NCBI GenBank assembly: GCA_028708075.1
Contig: JAQVZS010000001.1
Location: 81,319-145,318, forward strand
Direction of reading: 5' to 3'
Length of the DNA stretch: 64,000 nucleotides
Source of the DNA: Massilibacteroides sp.
Lineage (GTDB): Bacteria > Bacteroidota > Bacteroidia > Bacteroidales > Tannerellaceae
Notes under the pieces: generated by a model
The model's database searches: none
Told to the model about the DNA's origin: nothing
What the model saw: only the letters and a program-made list of their open reading frames with translations
In this document: piece after piece, positions 17,197 through 26,258 of the stretch
Layout of the letters: each line of letters begins with the position of its first letter
How positions within the stretch are numbered: position 1 is the stretch's first letter
Position numbers and translations under genes: made by a program

Positions 17197-19545
17197 TTAT
17201 TTGTTTTCTTTTCCAAAGACATGTAAGTACTTAAATAAAACAGGAGTTATAAAAAGATCGGCAGCTAGCGCAGTCAGCATTCCTACTACAGCCAATAATC
17301 CGAAGTTTCGGAACTGAATAGCAGAACATGATATAAATCCTGAGAAAACTGCTGAAATAATTACAGTTGACATTACGATTGAGTAGCCTACAACATTAAA
17401 TGTCTTTTGAATAGCATGTGTGTAGTTCCTTTCTTTATCAAATTCTAGATGACCATGATTGATAAAGTGAATCGTATCGTCCACAGCAATACCAAGAACC
17501 ATTGGAATAATACAAGCAGTCATCATATCCAACGGATAGTTGAGCCATCCCATTAAGCCGCCGACAAAGAGAGCTGGTGCCAAGTTAGGAATCATCCCTA
17601 TTAGCCCTAATTTCCAATTCTCAAAGACTATCATTAATAAAATGCCTATGACTATAACAGATAGTAACATGGACCACATTTGCCCTTTTTCTATATATTG
17701 TTGCATGACTGTAAATTGAGGTAAGTTACCGACAGCAGAGACTTGTGAGCCCGGAAATAATTGCTGAGCTTTTTCTTGAATATCTTTCATTTCATATTCT
17801 GCTTCATTCGAGTTGAAACTATTTAATTCAATCTGAAGTCGCAATCGCTGATAATCATAATCCATCCAATACTCGCTTTCTGATCCTCCAGCATTTTCGT
17901 AGAGTAAGAGTAATTGCGCAACCATATTGGGGCTTTCTGGGATACTGTAAAAAGCTTCATTGTTGCCATTAAGCGTACAGTTCATATCTTTTATGATATC
18001 AAGTACTGAATTATGGCGTTTGGTGAGTTTATAGCCTTCAGAAATATGTTCCAATTGATCTAGCTTTTTTAGATTCTCCGGTTTTTTTGCATCATTATTA
18101 TGAGGCAACACGATCATAATATCATAGGAATACATAGAGCCCAATTCTGTCCGGCATAATTCAAGAAAATCTCGTACATATTTAACCTTGTCTCCCATAG
18201 TGCGTTCAACATCGAAAGCAGGTTCGATTCGATACAAACCTATGCTACTAAGTACTGTTAAGATAATGGTTATAATGGTAACCGCTTTGTGCTTTTTTAA
18301 CACCCAGAGCCCTAAACGACTAAACATGTTGCCAACTTTGCTTTCAAAGGTGTCGTGATACTCTTTTTTTAGTTTTTTGTTTTTTCCGAATGAGAAAATA
18401 ATGGGAGTAATTATTATGCTCGACAAGAGTACGCAAAGAATACTTATAGCGGCATTGATCCCCATAGCTTTCATCGGAACAATATTCATTGTTAGGAAAG
18501 TCATCATAGCTGCTAATGTGGTCAGGCCTGAGAAAAAAATAGGCCATCCTGTTTCAGCTATAGATTCAATAACGGCCTGTCTTCTGTTTCCTGTTAGGAC
18601 TAACCGAGAGCGGAACGAGTTATAGAGGTGAATATTATAGGCTACAGATACAGCAAAAGAGAGTAGGATAATTACCATTGATGTAGATTGGTCGAGATAT
18701 AATCCTAGCCATCCTATGATCCCAAAAGCGATAAGAATGCTGCTGATTGAAGTAAAAATAGGAGTTACAACTCCACGAAATGAGCGTGTCATAACCAGCA
18801 TAATAACTAAACAAGCAATGATTGCAATAATCATCATTTGTTTCATCGCACTATTTATGTATTCCGATTTCGAATTGCTCATATAAGGCATCCCTGCTGC
18901 TTTTAGATTAAGCGAAGCATATTTCTCCTTTTCGATGATGTGCTTTGTTTCTTTACCGGTTAGTATTTCAGGAGCGATAGAGCTTTCTGCCTGCCAAATA
19001 CTGTCTTCAGGGAACGGACGAAGTTTTAGCATAATCCAGGACATGGTTCCATCTTTGGAAATGAGTTTTTTGGCCACATAAGGCTTACTGTATGCTTTTT
19101 CTTTAATAGCATTTAAACCCTCATTATCTGTTGGGATTGTTTCCGGGACAATTTGTTCGAGCGACATGCCGTCTTCGGTTCCAACCATAAATTCCAGATC
19201 TGTTAAAGATGTAATTTTTTCCGAATACGAAATACTGTCCTTTAATTCGTTGCTAAGCTCTCGAATAAGTTCCAAATTTTTTTTTGTGAATAGTCCATTA
19301 CTGTCTTGCGCTAAAACAGCAACGTAATAATCATTCCCAAAAATTGATTTGAACTCATCTGTTTTCTGCAACATAGGGTCTCCCGAAACAAAATAGGAAT
19401 CCCAAGATGTCTGGAAATAAATTTTTTTTGTGCCTATAAATGCAGTAGCCAATAGCGCTGCAAATGCAATAAGGAAGGTAATGCGATGATATACAATTTT
19501 AGCTGCAATCACCTTAAACCAATTGTTGATTCTTTCAATTTTCAT
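17197..19545 (-). CDS. MMPL/RND family exporter
   Basis: A 782-aa inner-membrane transporter of the MMPL/HpnN-like RND group, probably proton-driven export of lipids or amphipathic compounds. Predicted layout: one helix near residues 18-40, a large periplasmic loop, five helices between about 230 and 390 (IIAIIACLVIMLVMTRSF, SILIAFGIIGWLGLYL and others), then the repeat of the same plan, ending VVGMLTALAADLFITPVLF. The second half contains GIAVDDTIHFINH, the conserved acidic helix proposed for proton relay. It has half the helix-loop size of AcrB-type pumps and no HlyD-type adaptor nearby. The AT-rich composition is shared with its two downstream partners. Confidence 0.88.
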   Translation of the reverse strand: MKIERINNWFKVIAAKIVYHRITFLIAFAALLATAFIGTKKIYFQTSWDSYFVSGDPMLQKTDEFKSIFGNDYYVAVLAQDSNGLFTKKNLELIRELSNELKDSISYSEKITSLTDLEFMVGTEDGMSLEQIVPETIPTDNEGLNAIKEKAYSKPYVAKKLISKDGTMSWIMLKLRPFPEDSIWQAESSIAPEILTGKETKHIIEKEKYASLNLKAAGMPYMSNSKSEYINSAMKQMMIIAIIACLVIMLVMTRSFRGVVTPIFTSISSILIAFGIIGWLGLYLDQSTSMVIILLSFAVSVAYNIHLYNSFRSRLVLTGNRRQAVIESIAETGWPIFFSGLTTLAAMMTFLTMNIVPMKAMGINAAISILCVLLSSIIITPIIFSFGKNKKLKKEYHDTFESKVGNMFSRLGLWVLKKHKAVTIITIILTVLSSIGLYRIEPAFDVERTMGDKVKYVRDFLELCRTELGSMYSYDIMIVLPHNNDAKKPENLKKLDQLEHISEGYKLTKRHNSVLDIIKDMNCTLNGNNEAFYSIPESPNMVAQLLLLYENAGGSESEYWMDYDYQRLRLQIELNSFNSNEAEYEMKDIQEKAQQLFPGSQVSAVGNLPQFTVMQQYIEKGQMWSMLLSVIVIGILLMIVFENWKLGLIGMIPNLAPALFVGGLMGWLNYPLDMMTACIIPMVLGIAVDDTIHFINHGHLEFDKERNYTHAIQKTFNVVGYSIVMSTVIISAVFSGFISCSAIQFRNFGLLAVVGMLTALAADLFITPVLFKYLHVFGKENK

Positions 19546-19640
19546 TTGTGCATTATTTATATTTATTTTAATCTGTCAGGAATAACTCATCGTTATTTTC
19601 TTTTCTACCATTCAAAAACGAACAGTGTTCCATGTTGTTC

Positions 19641-19673
19641 AAAAAAAAGAGCTTATATTCCTATAAGCTCTTT
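19641..19673 (-). terminator. Terminator of the tetR gene, containing its stop codon
   Basis: On the minus strand AAAGAGCTTATA and TATAAGCTCTTT pair around a 4-base loop, followed by a run of T. The tetR TAA (19655-19653) lies in the 3' arm. It separates tetR from the exporter operon, which must then have its own promoter between 19546 and 19640; I see no clear -7 box there. Confidence 0.75.
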
Positions 19674-20264
19674 CCATCCTTTCGTCTCAAAGACGATGTA
19701 TTCTTGTATTACTTTTTTCATTTCCTCTTCCCCAATATCATGCATGACAAGTTCTCTTAATAATGAAAATTGCCATACCGTATGGATATGTATTAAGAAA
19801 TCAGAAAAGTTAGTATTGATTTCCGGGTGCCTCTTCTTATTTTCAATGAACCAAGCTTTAATAATTAGAGTTGCTTGATCTGTAAAAGTTTCACTGAAAT
19901 TTTCTAATGAAGAACCTTGTGCTTTGAAGAAAAGAATATCTAGTAGTTCTTTGTTCCCGTTGATAAAAGAGAATAGTTCATTGGACATGTTTTGAATATT
20001 CTCTTCTTTATTTTTGTACAGGACTTCAAGCCCATTCTCGCCATGATGCTTTAATAGCATTTTTTCCAAAATGTTGGTAACCGGTTTAACAACACAATGA
20101 AATAGTTCATCTTTATTGTGGAAATAGTTATAGATGTTTCCGACACCAATATTTACTTCTTTGGCAATATCACGCATGGAAGCCTTGATGAATCCCTTTT
20201 GCTTAAACTGCTTACGGGCAACATCTATGATCCTTTCTTTTATGTCGTCTTTAAGAATTTGCAT
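19653..20264 (-). CDS. TetR/AcrR family transcriptional regulator
   Basis: A 203-aa repressor-type protein using the ATG at 20264; the ORF track extends 22 codons further, but MQILKDDIKERIIDVARKQF is the natural TetR start. The helix-turn-helix reads FIKASMRDIAKEVNIGVGNIYNYFHNKDELF. The helical C-terminal ligand domain has a variable sequence. It lies immediately upstream of, and in the same direction as, the MMPL operon, and shares its low GC, so it probably regulates the exporter in response to the exported compound. A weak GTTG-N8-CAAC inverted repeat at 20316-20331 could be an operator. Confidence 0.88.
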   Translation of the reverse strand: MQILKDDIKERIIDVARKQFKQKGFIKASMRDIAKEVNIGVGNIYNYFHNKDELFHCVVKPVTNILEKMLLKHHGENGLEVLYKNKEENIQNMSNELFSFINGNKELLDILFFKAQGSSLENFSETFTDQATLIIKAWFIENKKRHPEINTNFSDFLIHIHTVWQFSLLRELVMHDIGEEEMKKVIQEYIVFETKGWKELIGI

Positions 20265-20654
20265 AAGATCATTCTTCCAATTCTGTATTTTTAATAATGA
20301 ACGTCGTTTATTAATGTTGCAATAATACAACTTAATATTTATTTAATGACTAAATTCAATAAAATTAACTATACCTAATTCTATATATCTGCCGTTGTTG
20401 CCTATATTTAGTAGTTATTTTTCAGCGTAAATCCTAAAAATAATTGTCTTTTTTTGGCAGACATCAAATGCCGAAAAACAAAAGACATACATGCTTCCCT
20501 GATAGAATATAGAAGAAACCGAGGAAGAAAGTAGGACGATAAAACAGAAAGAATGAGGCGATAAGTATTTTTCCCCCTTGAAAAGTTTTATGATTGTATA
20601 AAAAAGGAAGGCTTTTAGATTGTGCCTTCCTTCTCTCTCTATATATAGCTGATA
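20265..20654. other. Intergenic region upstream of tetR and downstream of the C1 peptidase gene
   Basis: About 390 bases, AT-rich. It contains the peptidase terminator (20598-20632) and presumably the tetR promoter, but no clear TAnnTTTG box on the minus strand. I see no gene or RNA structure otherwise. Confidence 0.5.
20598..20632 (-). terminator. Terminator of the C1 peptidase gene
   Basis: On the minus strand AAGGAAGGC and GCCTTCCTT form a 9-bp stem with an 11-base loop, followed by a T-run. Confidence 0.85.
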
Positions 20655-21839
20655 TTAAAGTCCTAATTTATTCTTGATCGTTGTTGGTATCGCATTTTTG
20701 TGAACTACGATATTCATGGTCTTGTAAGCAACAAATGCTTCCGAAGCATACCACGTTCCTTTGTATTTATTGTCCGTTCCCCAGGAATTTTTTACCATAT
20801 AGTATTTTTTGCCGTTCTGATCTTTGGCTGTTCCGTAAATTTGCATACCATGATCGTCTGTGGTTTGGTAATTGTCGAAAGCCGTTTGGCGCAGTTCCTG
20901 TGTGATCTTCAACTCCTGGCAGGGACTTTCGAGTAATTTGGCTATTTTCTCCTCTTTTTCTTTTTTACTTAACCCTACCCATTTGTCTTGATCAGAGCCG
21001 GATGTTTCCATGGCTTCGATATCCGGAACAACTGCTATTCCGTTGCGGGTAAACCCTTTTTCGCTTACATCCGATCCCCATGCGATTGTATAGCCGGTAT
21101 TAATGGCATTTTCAAAAACTTGCATAAATTCGTCGAGTGGTAAGTTATAAGAGTTCGCCCAACGCCAGTTGTCTGGAATTTCTAAAGCAAAACTAGAATA
21201 AAATGGATGATGCGTATAAGATGTCAGCGAGACATAATCGTCCGGATTGATTCCTAATTCTGCGACAAAACTTTTTGGCGTATATTCTTTTCCGTTGTAG
21301 GTAAATTTTTTCGGAAGTTCTCCAAGGTAAGCATCCAGTATTGCATGGAATCCTTTTTCCCAGGCAGTGGAAAGTTTCCCGTTCTTGTTGCTTGTCACTG
21401 CCTTCAAATAGGCGGAAGTAACCGCTTCCATTTCGCCGTGGACATGGTTGTCTTCTCCGTATTCTAATCCTTTCATAACAGATTCGGGAACAATTCCGTA
21501 ATGTTTCAATACATATAATACATCATGAAACGAACCTCCTTGCGAATAAGGAGAAACGCCGTGCGTACGTACGTATTTATCTCCCTTGTCACGGTAAGAA
21601 TGGCTGACAACAAACATTTCAGACAGGTCGTGTTCGCTTTTTCCCATACGAATCAATTCCGATTCTATAAAACCAATTCCGGAATAAGACCAGCAAGTTC
21701 CCGTTCGATTCTGGTTCTCTACGGGAGTAATTTTCAACTCTTTTACGGGAGTAAAAACATAATCTTCTTTTTCCTGAGCAGTAGCCGTGGCGAAAGCAAT
21801 AGCGCATAAAAATGCCGCAGATACGATAATTTTCTTCAT
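20655..21839 (-). CDS. Secreted C1 cysteine peptidase (aminopeptidase C / bleomycin hydrolase-like)
   Basis: A 394-aa papain-fold peptidase with an N-terminal signal peptide (MKKIIVSAAFLCAIAFATATAQ), unlike the cytoplasmic PepC of lactic acid bacteria. The oxyanion Gln43 and catalytic Cys49 are in ENQNRTGTCWSY, the catalytic His330 is in TTDDHGMQIYG and Asn351 is in VKNSWG. A compact PepC length and the DDHGM motif support the bleomycin hydrolase branch. It is expected to act in the periplasm on peptides, trimming N-terminal residues. It is monocistronic, with a -7 box upstream and a terminator downstream. The promoter zone is shared with divergent proC. Confidence 0.88.
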   Translation of the reverse strand: MKKIIVSAAFLCAIAFATATAQEKEDYVFTPVKELKITPVENQNRTGTCWSYSGIGFIESELIRMGKSEHDLSEMFVVSHSYRDKGDKYVRTHGVSPYSQGGSFHDVLYVLKHYGIVPESVMKGLEYGEDNHVHGEMEAVTSAYLKAVTSNKNGKLSTAWEKGFHAILDAYLGELPKKFTYNGKEYTPKSFVAELGINPDDYVSLTSYTHHPFYSSFALEIPDNWRWANSYNLPLDEFMQVFENAINTGYTIAWGSDVSEKGFTRNGIAVVPDIEAMETSGSDQDKWVGLSKKEKEEKIAKLLESPCQELKITQELRQTAFDNYQTTDDHGMQIYGTAKDQNGKKYYMVKNSWGTDNKYKGTWYASEAFVAYKTMNIVVHKNAIPTTIKNKLGL

Positions 21840-21868
21840 TCTATTATTGTGTTAATGGTTATTTGTCA

Positions 21869-21876
21869 CAAATATA
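21869..21876 (-). promoter_or_regulatory. -7 box (TATATTTG on minus) for the C1 peptidase gene
   Basis: The plus-strand CAAATATA reads TATATTTG on the minus strand, 30 bases upstream of the peptidase start. Exact TAnnTTTG match. Confidence 0.6.
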
Positions 21877-21912
21877 CAACAAGGATAGCTTTCCTTCCTG
21901 TATTTTTTTGTT

Positions 21913-21920
21913 TACTTTTG
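21913..21920 (+). promoter_or_regulatory. -7 box (TACTTTTG) for proC
   Basis: TACTTTTG matches TAnnTTTG exactly, 33 bases before the proC ATG. Only 36 bases separate it from the opposing peptidase -7 box, so the two promoters are back to back. Confidence 0.6.
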
Positions 21921-21953
21921 TCTGCGTTCTCGAATTAATTAAAAAATAAACAG

Positions 21954-22757
21954 ATGAAAATAACCATTATAGGTGCCGGAAATATAGGTTCTGCTATTGC
22001 ACGGGGATTTGCAAAAGGGAGGTTGGTGAGTTCTTCGGATATAACTTGTACAGTTCATACAGAAGATACTTTCGGTCGATTGAAAGATGCTAATTTTAGT
22101 TTTAGACTATTGCGGGATAATGTTGCTGCGGTAAAAGAAGCGGATATTATCATTCTTGCTGTAAAGCCCTGGAGAATCCAAGAGGTGATCGACGAGATTC
22201 GTCATGTGTTGCATTATGACAAACAATTGATTGTTTCTGTGGCGGCCGGAATAACGTTCGAACAACTGAATACTTTTTTAACGCGTAATATCGATTCTGA
22301 CAGTCTCGCTTTGCCGACTGTTTTCCGTGTGATGCCGAATACGGCAGTAGAAGTGATGAGCAGTATGACGTTTATTGCCGCCAGCAATGCTTCAGAGGAA
22401 CAGACGGAACAAGTATTGACGCTTTTCCGTGAGTTGGGAAATGTTATGTTGGTGGAAGAACGATTGATTGGCCCCGGAACTGCACTTGCTTCCAGTGGAA
22501 TTGCTTTTGCCATGCGGTATATTCGTGCGGCGATAGAAGGTGGAGTAGAATTGGGGTTTTATCCGAAGGAAGCTCAGGAGATTGTTGTGCATACGGTCAA
22601 AGGGGCTGTTGATCTTTTAATTGAAAATAAATCAAATCCGGAAACGGAAATTGATAAAGTAACAACTCCTGGTGGTGTAACAATTCGGGGATTGAATGAA
22701 ATGGAATTATCCGGTTTTACTTCTTCTGTGATCCGTGGGTTGAAAGCCAGTAAATAA
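21954..22757 (+). CDS. proC: Pyrroline-5-carboxylate reductase
   Basis: Last step of proline synthesis: NAD(P)H reduction of pyrroline-5-carboxylate in the cytoplasm. The 267-aa length is normal. The Rossmann start is MKITIIGAGNIGSAIARGF, followed by IIILAVKPWRIQEV and RVMPNTAVEVMSSM. The C-terminal dimerisation domain carries LASSGIAFAMRYI and the signature VTTPGGVTIRGLNEMELSGF. It has its own promoter and converges on argD across a shared terminator. Proline and arginine synthesis both draw on glutamate, which fits the neighbourhood. Confidence 0.95.
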   Translation: MKITIIGAGNIGSAIARGFAKGRLVSSSDITCTVHTEDTFGRLKDANFSFRLLRDNVAAVKEADIIILAVKPWRIQEVIDEIRHVLHYDKQLIVSVAAGITFEQLNTFLTRNIDSDSLALPTVFRVMPNTAVEVMSSMTFIAASNASEEQTEQVLTLFRELGNVMLVEERLIGPGTALASSGIAFAMRYIRAAIEGGVELGFYPKEAQEIVVHTVKGAVDLLIENKSNPETEIDKVTTPGGVTIRGLNEMELSGFTSSVIRGLKASK

Positions 22758-22820
22758 CCGAATTTTAATATATCGTACTTTTGAAATTGATTTTTTAGGT
22801 GAACTATGTTTCGCTAATAA

Positions 22821-22866
22821 ATAAAAAATCTGCTTTATGACTTGTTCATTGAGCAGATTTTTTATT
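22821..22866. terminator. Bidirectional terminator between proC and argD
   Basis: AAAAAATCTGCT and AGCAGATTTTTT are perfect complements around a 17-base loop, with a T-run on either strand. It serves proC (plus) and the arg operon (minus). Confidence 0.85.
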
Positions 22867-22902
22867 TAGAAGGATATATAATCTTTTTTTTGATTTCTTC
22901 GT

Positions 22903-24030
22903 TTATTGATTAAGCACTTTCTTGAAGCGGTGGATGAATTCTTTTGCTTCTTCCAACGTTAAGCAGAGTGGGGGAAGCAGGCGGATTGTGTTGGTGCCCG
23001 CTACACCGGTAAATACTTTTTCTTCAAATAGGAGTTTGTTTCGTACTTCTTTGATCGAATCATGAAATTCCACTCCGATCATCAGCCCTCGTCCGCGAAT
23101 TTCCTTTATCCCGGAAATGTGTTTTAATTCCTCGATTAAATATTTGCCAACTTTTTCTGCATTTTCGATTAAATGTTCTTTTTCCATAATCTCTAATACG
23201 GCGATTGCACCGGCACAAGCTAAATGGTTTCCGCCAAACGTTGTTCCTAACATTCCATACACCGGTTTGAACTCCGGACTGATGAGTACGGCGCTCATCG
23301 GAAAGCCGTTCGCAATTCCTTTCGCAACGGTTATCATATCTGGACGTATATCCGCGTATTGGTGTGCGAAAAATTTTCCGCTTCGTCCGTAACCGGACTG
23401 GATTTCGTCTAAAATCAGAACGGCTCCGTACTGGGTACATATTTTGCGAAGGTCGCGTAGGAACTGATCTTGTGGCAACTGAATGCCTCCAACGCCTAAT
23501 ATTCCTTCAATAATAACGGAAGAGACATCTCCTTTTTCCAGCTCAGCTTTAACCTGGTTGATATCATTGAGGGGCAGAAAGGTCACCGGCATGCTATCAT
23601 TAATGGGAGCAACGATTTTGGGGTTGTCTGTTACGCGTACAGCGGCTGATGTTCGCCCATGAAACGAATGCTGGAAGGCGATTACCCGGCGTTTATTGTT
23701 GTGAAATGAAGCCAACTTCATGGCGTTTTCATTGGCTTCGGCTCCTGTGTTGACTAAAAACAGGGCGTAATCGTCGTAACCGCTGATTTTTCCCAGCTTG
23801 TCTGCATATTTTTGTTGCAGACTGTTGATTACGGAATTAGAATAGAACCCCAGTTTACTTACTTGGTCGGTGATGGCTGCCACGTAGTCCGGATGGCTGT
23901 GCCCTACCGAAATAACCGCGTGTCCGCCGTACAGGTCTAAGTATTCCGTTCCTTCCGAGTCCCACACGTGGGCTCCTTTTCCTTTGACTATTTCAATATT
24001 GAATAGCGGGTATACATCGAATAATTTCAT
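22903..24030 (-). CDS. argD: Acetylornithine (or succinylornithine) aminotransferase
   Basis: A PLP-dependent class III aminotransferase of 375 aa that converts N-acyl-glutamate semialdehyde to N-acyl-ornithine in arginine synthesis. Motifs seen: NTGAEANENAMKLA, FHGRTSAAV, the PLP-binding LILDEIQSGYGRSG and the Schiff-base Lys237 in ITVAKGIANGFPM. In Bacteroides fragilis the pathway uses succinylated intermediates, so the acyl group here may be succinyl; the sequence does not settle this. It is the last gene of the arg operon, 33 bases after argC. Confidence 0.93.
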   Translation of the reverse strand: MKLFDVYPLFNIEIVKGKGAHVWDSEGTEYLDLYGGHAVISVGHSHPDYVAAITDQVSKLGFYSNSVINSLQQKYADKLGKISGYDDYALFLVNTGAEANENAMKLASFHNNKRRVIAFQHSFHGRTSAAVRVTDNPKIVAPINDSMPVTFLPLNDINQVKAELEKGDVSSVIIEGILGVGGIQLPQDQFLRDLRKICTQYGAVLILDEIQSGYGRSGKFFAHQYADIRPDMITVAKGIANGFPMSAVLISPEFKPVYGMLGTTFGGNHLACAGAIAVLEIMEKEHLIENAEKVGKYLIEELKHISGIKEIRGRGLMIGVEFHDSIKEVRNKLLFEEKVFTGVAGTNTIRLLPPLCLTLEEAKEFIHRFKKVLNQ

Positions 24031-24063
24031 GTTTTCTTTGAGTTTAAGTGTTAGTGGCTTTCG

Positions 24064-25032
24064 CTAAAAAGCCGAAGGTTTTAAATGTAAGCCGACAGTC
24101 TCTTCAAATCCGAACATCAGGTTCATATTGTGAACCGCCTGTCCGCTGGCGCCTTTCAGTAAATTGTCGATCATGGAAATGATCAGTAGTTTGTCTCCGT
24201 ACTTTTCCAGATGAAGAAGACATTTGTTTGTATTGACCACTTGTTTTAAATCCGGATTTTTGTCGGTGATGTACGTGAACGAATGATCATTGTAATATTC
24301 TTCGTAGATGCGTTTGATCTCATTCAGTTCTATTTTGCTATCCAAATAGATCGAGGCAAATATTCCACGTGAAAAATTACCGCGTACCGGAATGAAATTA
24401 ATATTCACGTCGAAACTGTTTTGCAGTTGTTTCAGGCTTTGCGTGATTTCGGCCAAATGTTGATGTGTAAACGGCTTGTAGATCGATATATTATCGTTAC
24501 GCCAACTGAAATGTGAGGTAGCCGACGGTTTTACGCCCGAACCGGTTGAGCCGGTGATGGCGTTCACGTGCAGTTCGTTATTCAGCATTAACTGTTTGGC
24601 AAGGGGCAAAACGCCTAATTCAATACAGGTCGCGAAGCAACCCGGATTGGCCACATGTTGAGCGCAACAAATTTGGCGACGGTTAAGCTCCGGCAAACCG
24701 TATACAAAGTCATTCCCTTCCGACGCGATACGATAATCGGTCGAAAGGTCAATGATCTTGACGCTTTCCGGTACGGTATGCGAATCCATAAACTTTTTTG
24801 TGTCACCATGCGCCGTACAAAAGAACAATAAATCGATTGCATCCAACGGAAGTTCATTCGTAAATACCAGATCGGTTTCACCGTAAAGTCCGTTGTGTAC
24901 ATCCGTTATTTTATTTCCGGCATTGCTGGAACTGTTGATAAATGTGATCTCAGCGTCCGGATGGTTCAATAAAAGACGAATCAATTCGCCCGCCGTATAA
25001 CCTGCTCCTCCGACAATTCCAATCTTAATCAT
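24064..25032 (-). CDS. argC: N-acetyl-gamma-glutamyl-phosphate reductase
   Basis: NADPH-dependent reductase of the arginine pathway, 322 aa. The Rossmann start is IGIVGGAGYTAGELIRLL, the catalytic Cys132 is in NPGCFATCIELG, and ITGSTGSGVKPS follows. The short (type 2-like) length suits the Bacteroidetes form. Its ATG overlaps the argG stop by four bases, indicating translational coupling. The acyl group may be acetyl or succinyl. Confidence 0.94.
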   Translation of the reverse strand: MIKIGIVGGAGYTAGELIRLLLNHPDAEITFINSSSNAGNKITDVHNGLYGETDLVFTNELPLDAIDLLFFCTAHGDTKKFMDSHTVPESVKIIDLSTDYRIASEGNDFVYGLPELNRRQICCAQHVANPGCFATCIELGVLPLAKQLMLNNELHVNAITGSTGSGVKPSATSHFSWRNDNISIYKPFTHQHLAEITQSLKQLQNSFDVNINFIPVRGNFSRGIFASIYLDSKIELNEIKRIYEEYYNDHSFTYITDKNPDLKQVVNTNKCLLHLEKYGDKLLIISMIDNLLKGASGQAVHNMNLMFGFEETVGLHLKPSAF

Positions 25033-26237
25033 GCCTTTTTATTCTTGTTTTGTACTGAGTAATAAATCTTCATTTGGTTGCCCAGGATACGAGTAAACCC
25101 TTTCACATCGTCTGCCGACCAGGCTTTTTGTTCTTCACCGTAAACGCCGAAATCGCTTTTCATCAAATCAAAGTCGCTTTCAATGCCTACCAACGTATAC
25201 GTATACGGGCGTAACGTAATGATGACGCGACCGGTCACATTCTTTTGCGTACTTTGCAGAAACGCTTCCATATCTCGCATTACCGGTTCGAGGTATTGCG
25301 CCTCATGTAGGAACATACCGTACCAGTTACCGATTTGGTCTTTCCAGTATTGTTGCCATTTGGTCAATGTGTGTTTTTCCAGTAGTTTGTGTGCGTTGAT
25401 AATCAATAGCGGGCCGGCAGCTTCGAAGCCTACGCGTCCTTTAATGCCGATGATCGTATCTCCGACGTGCATATCGCGACCGATCGCCCAAGGAGCGCCT
25501 AATTCTTCCACAGCGCGGATTGCGTCGACTTTATTTTTGTAGGTTACGCCGTTCACTCCGCTTATTTCACCGTTTACGAAGTCGATAAACATATCTTCTT
25601 CTGCTTCTTCCGCTTCCATTTGGGAAGGATAGGCGGTTTCCGGTAGTGTGAGGTTGGATTGCAATGTCTCCTTGCCCCCTATACTCGTCCCCCACAAACC
25701 TTTATTAATGGAATATTCCATTTTTTTGAAATCGGCCTCGTAACCATGTTGTTTCAGGTAGTTGATCTCATACTCACGGCTCAGGTTCATGTCACGGGTT
25801 GGCGTGATGATTTCTATTCCCGGGGCTAAAACCTCGAAGGTAAGGTCGAAACGTACCTGATCATTCCCGGCGCCCGTACTTCCGTGCGCTACAGCATGTG
25901 CGCCAATCTCTTTAGCATAATTAATGATTGCTATTGCCTGGAATATTCGTTCCGAACTGACGGAAATAGGATAAGTTCCGTTTCTCAGCACGTTTCCAAA
26001 TACCATGTATTTGATACTTTTTTCGTAGTATTCTTGTTCTACGTTCAGGGTAATGTGTTTAACAGCCCCCAGTTTATAGGCCCGTTCTTCGATAAGTTTG
26101 CATTCTACTTCGTTAAAACCACCCGTATTGGCAATTGCTGTATATACATCGTATCCTTTTTCTTCCGACAGGTATTTTGCGCAGAACGACGTATCTAATC
26201 CTCCGCTGAAAGCCAATACTACTTTTTTCTTTTCCAT
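25029..26237 (-). CDS. argG: Argininosuccinate synthase
   Basis: ATP-dependent joining of citrulline and aspartate in arginine synthesis, 402 aa, cytoplasmic. The N-type ATP pyrophosphatase loop is VVLAFSGGLDTSFCAKYL at the N-terminus. AHGSTGAGNDQVRF is the conserved citrulline/aspartate-binding region. The sequence is colinear with the family to the C-terminus. It starts 21 bases after the GNAT gene and overlaps argC by four bases. Confidence 0.96.
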   Translation of the reverse strand: MEKKKVVLAFSGGLDTSFCAKYLSEEKGYDVYTAIANTGGFNEVECKLIEERAYKLGAVKHITLNVEQEYYEKSIKYMVFGNVLRNGTYPISVSSERIFQAIAIINYAKEIGAHAVAHGSTGAGNDQVRFDLTFEVLAPGIEIITPTRDMNLSREYEINYLKQHGYEADFKKMEYSINKGLWGTSIGGKETLQSNLTLPETAYPSQMEAEEAEEDMFIDFVNGEISGVNGVTYKNKVDAIRAVEELGAPWAIGRDMHVGDTIIGIKGRVGFEAAGPLLIINAHKLLEKHTLTKWQQYWKDQIGNWYGMFLHEAQYLEPVMRDMEAFLQSTQKNVTGRVIITLRPYTYTLVGIESDFDLMKSDFGVYGEEQKAWSADDVKGFTRILGNQMKIYYSVQNKNKKA

Positions 26238-26258
26238 TATTTTATTTTGTATTTGTTT

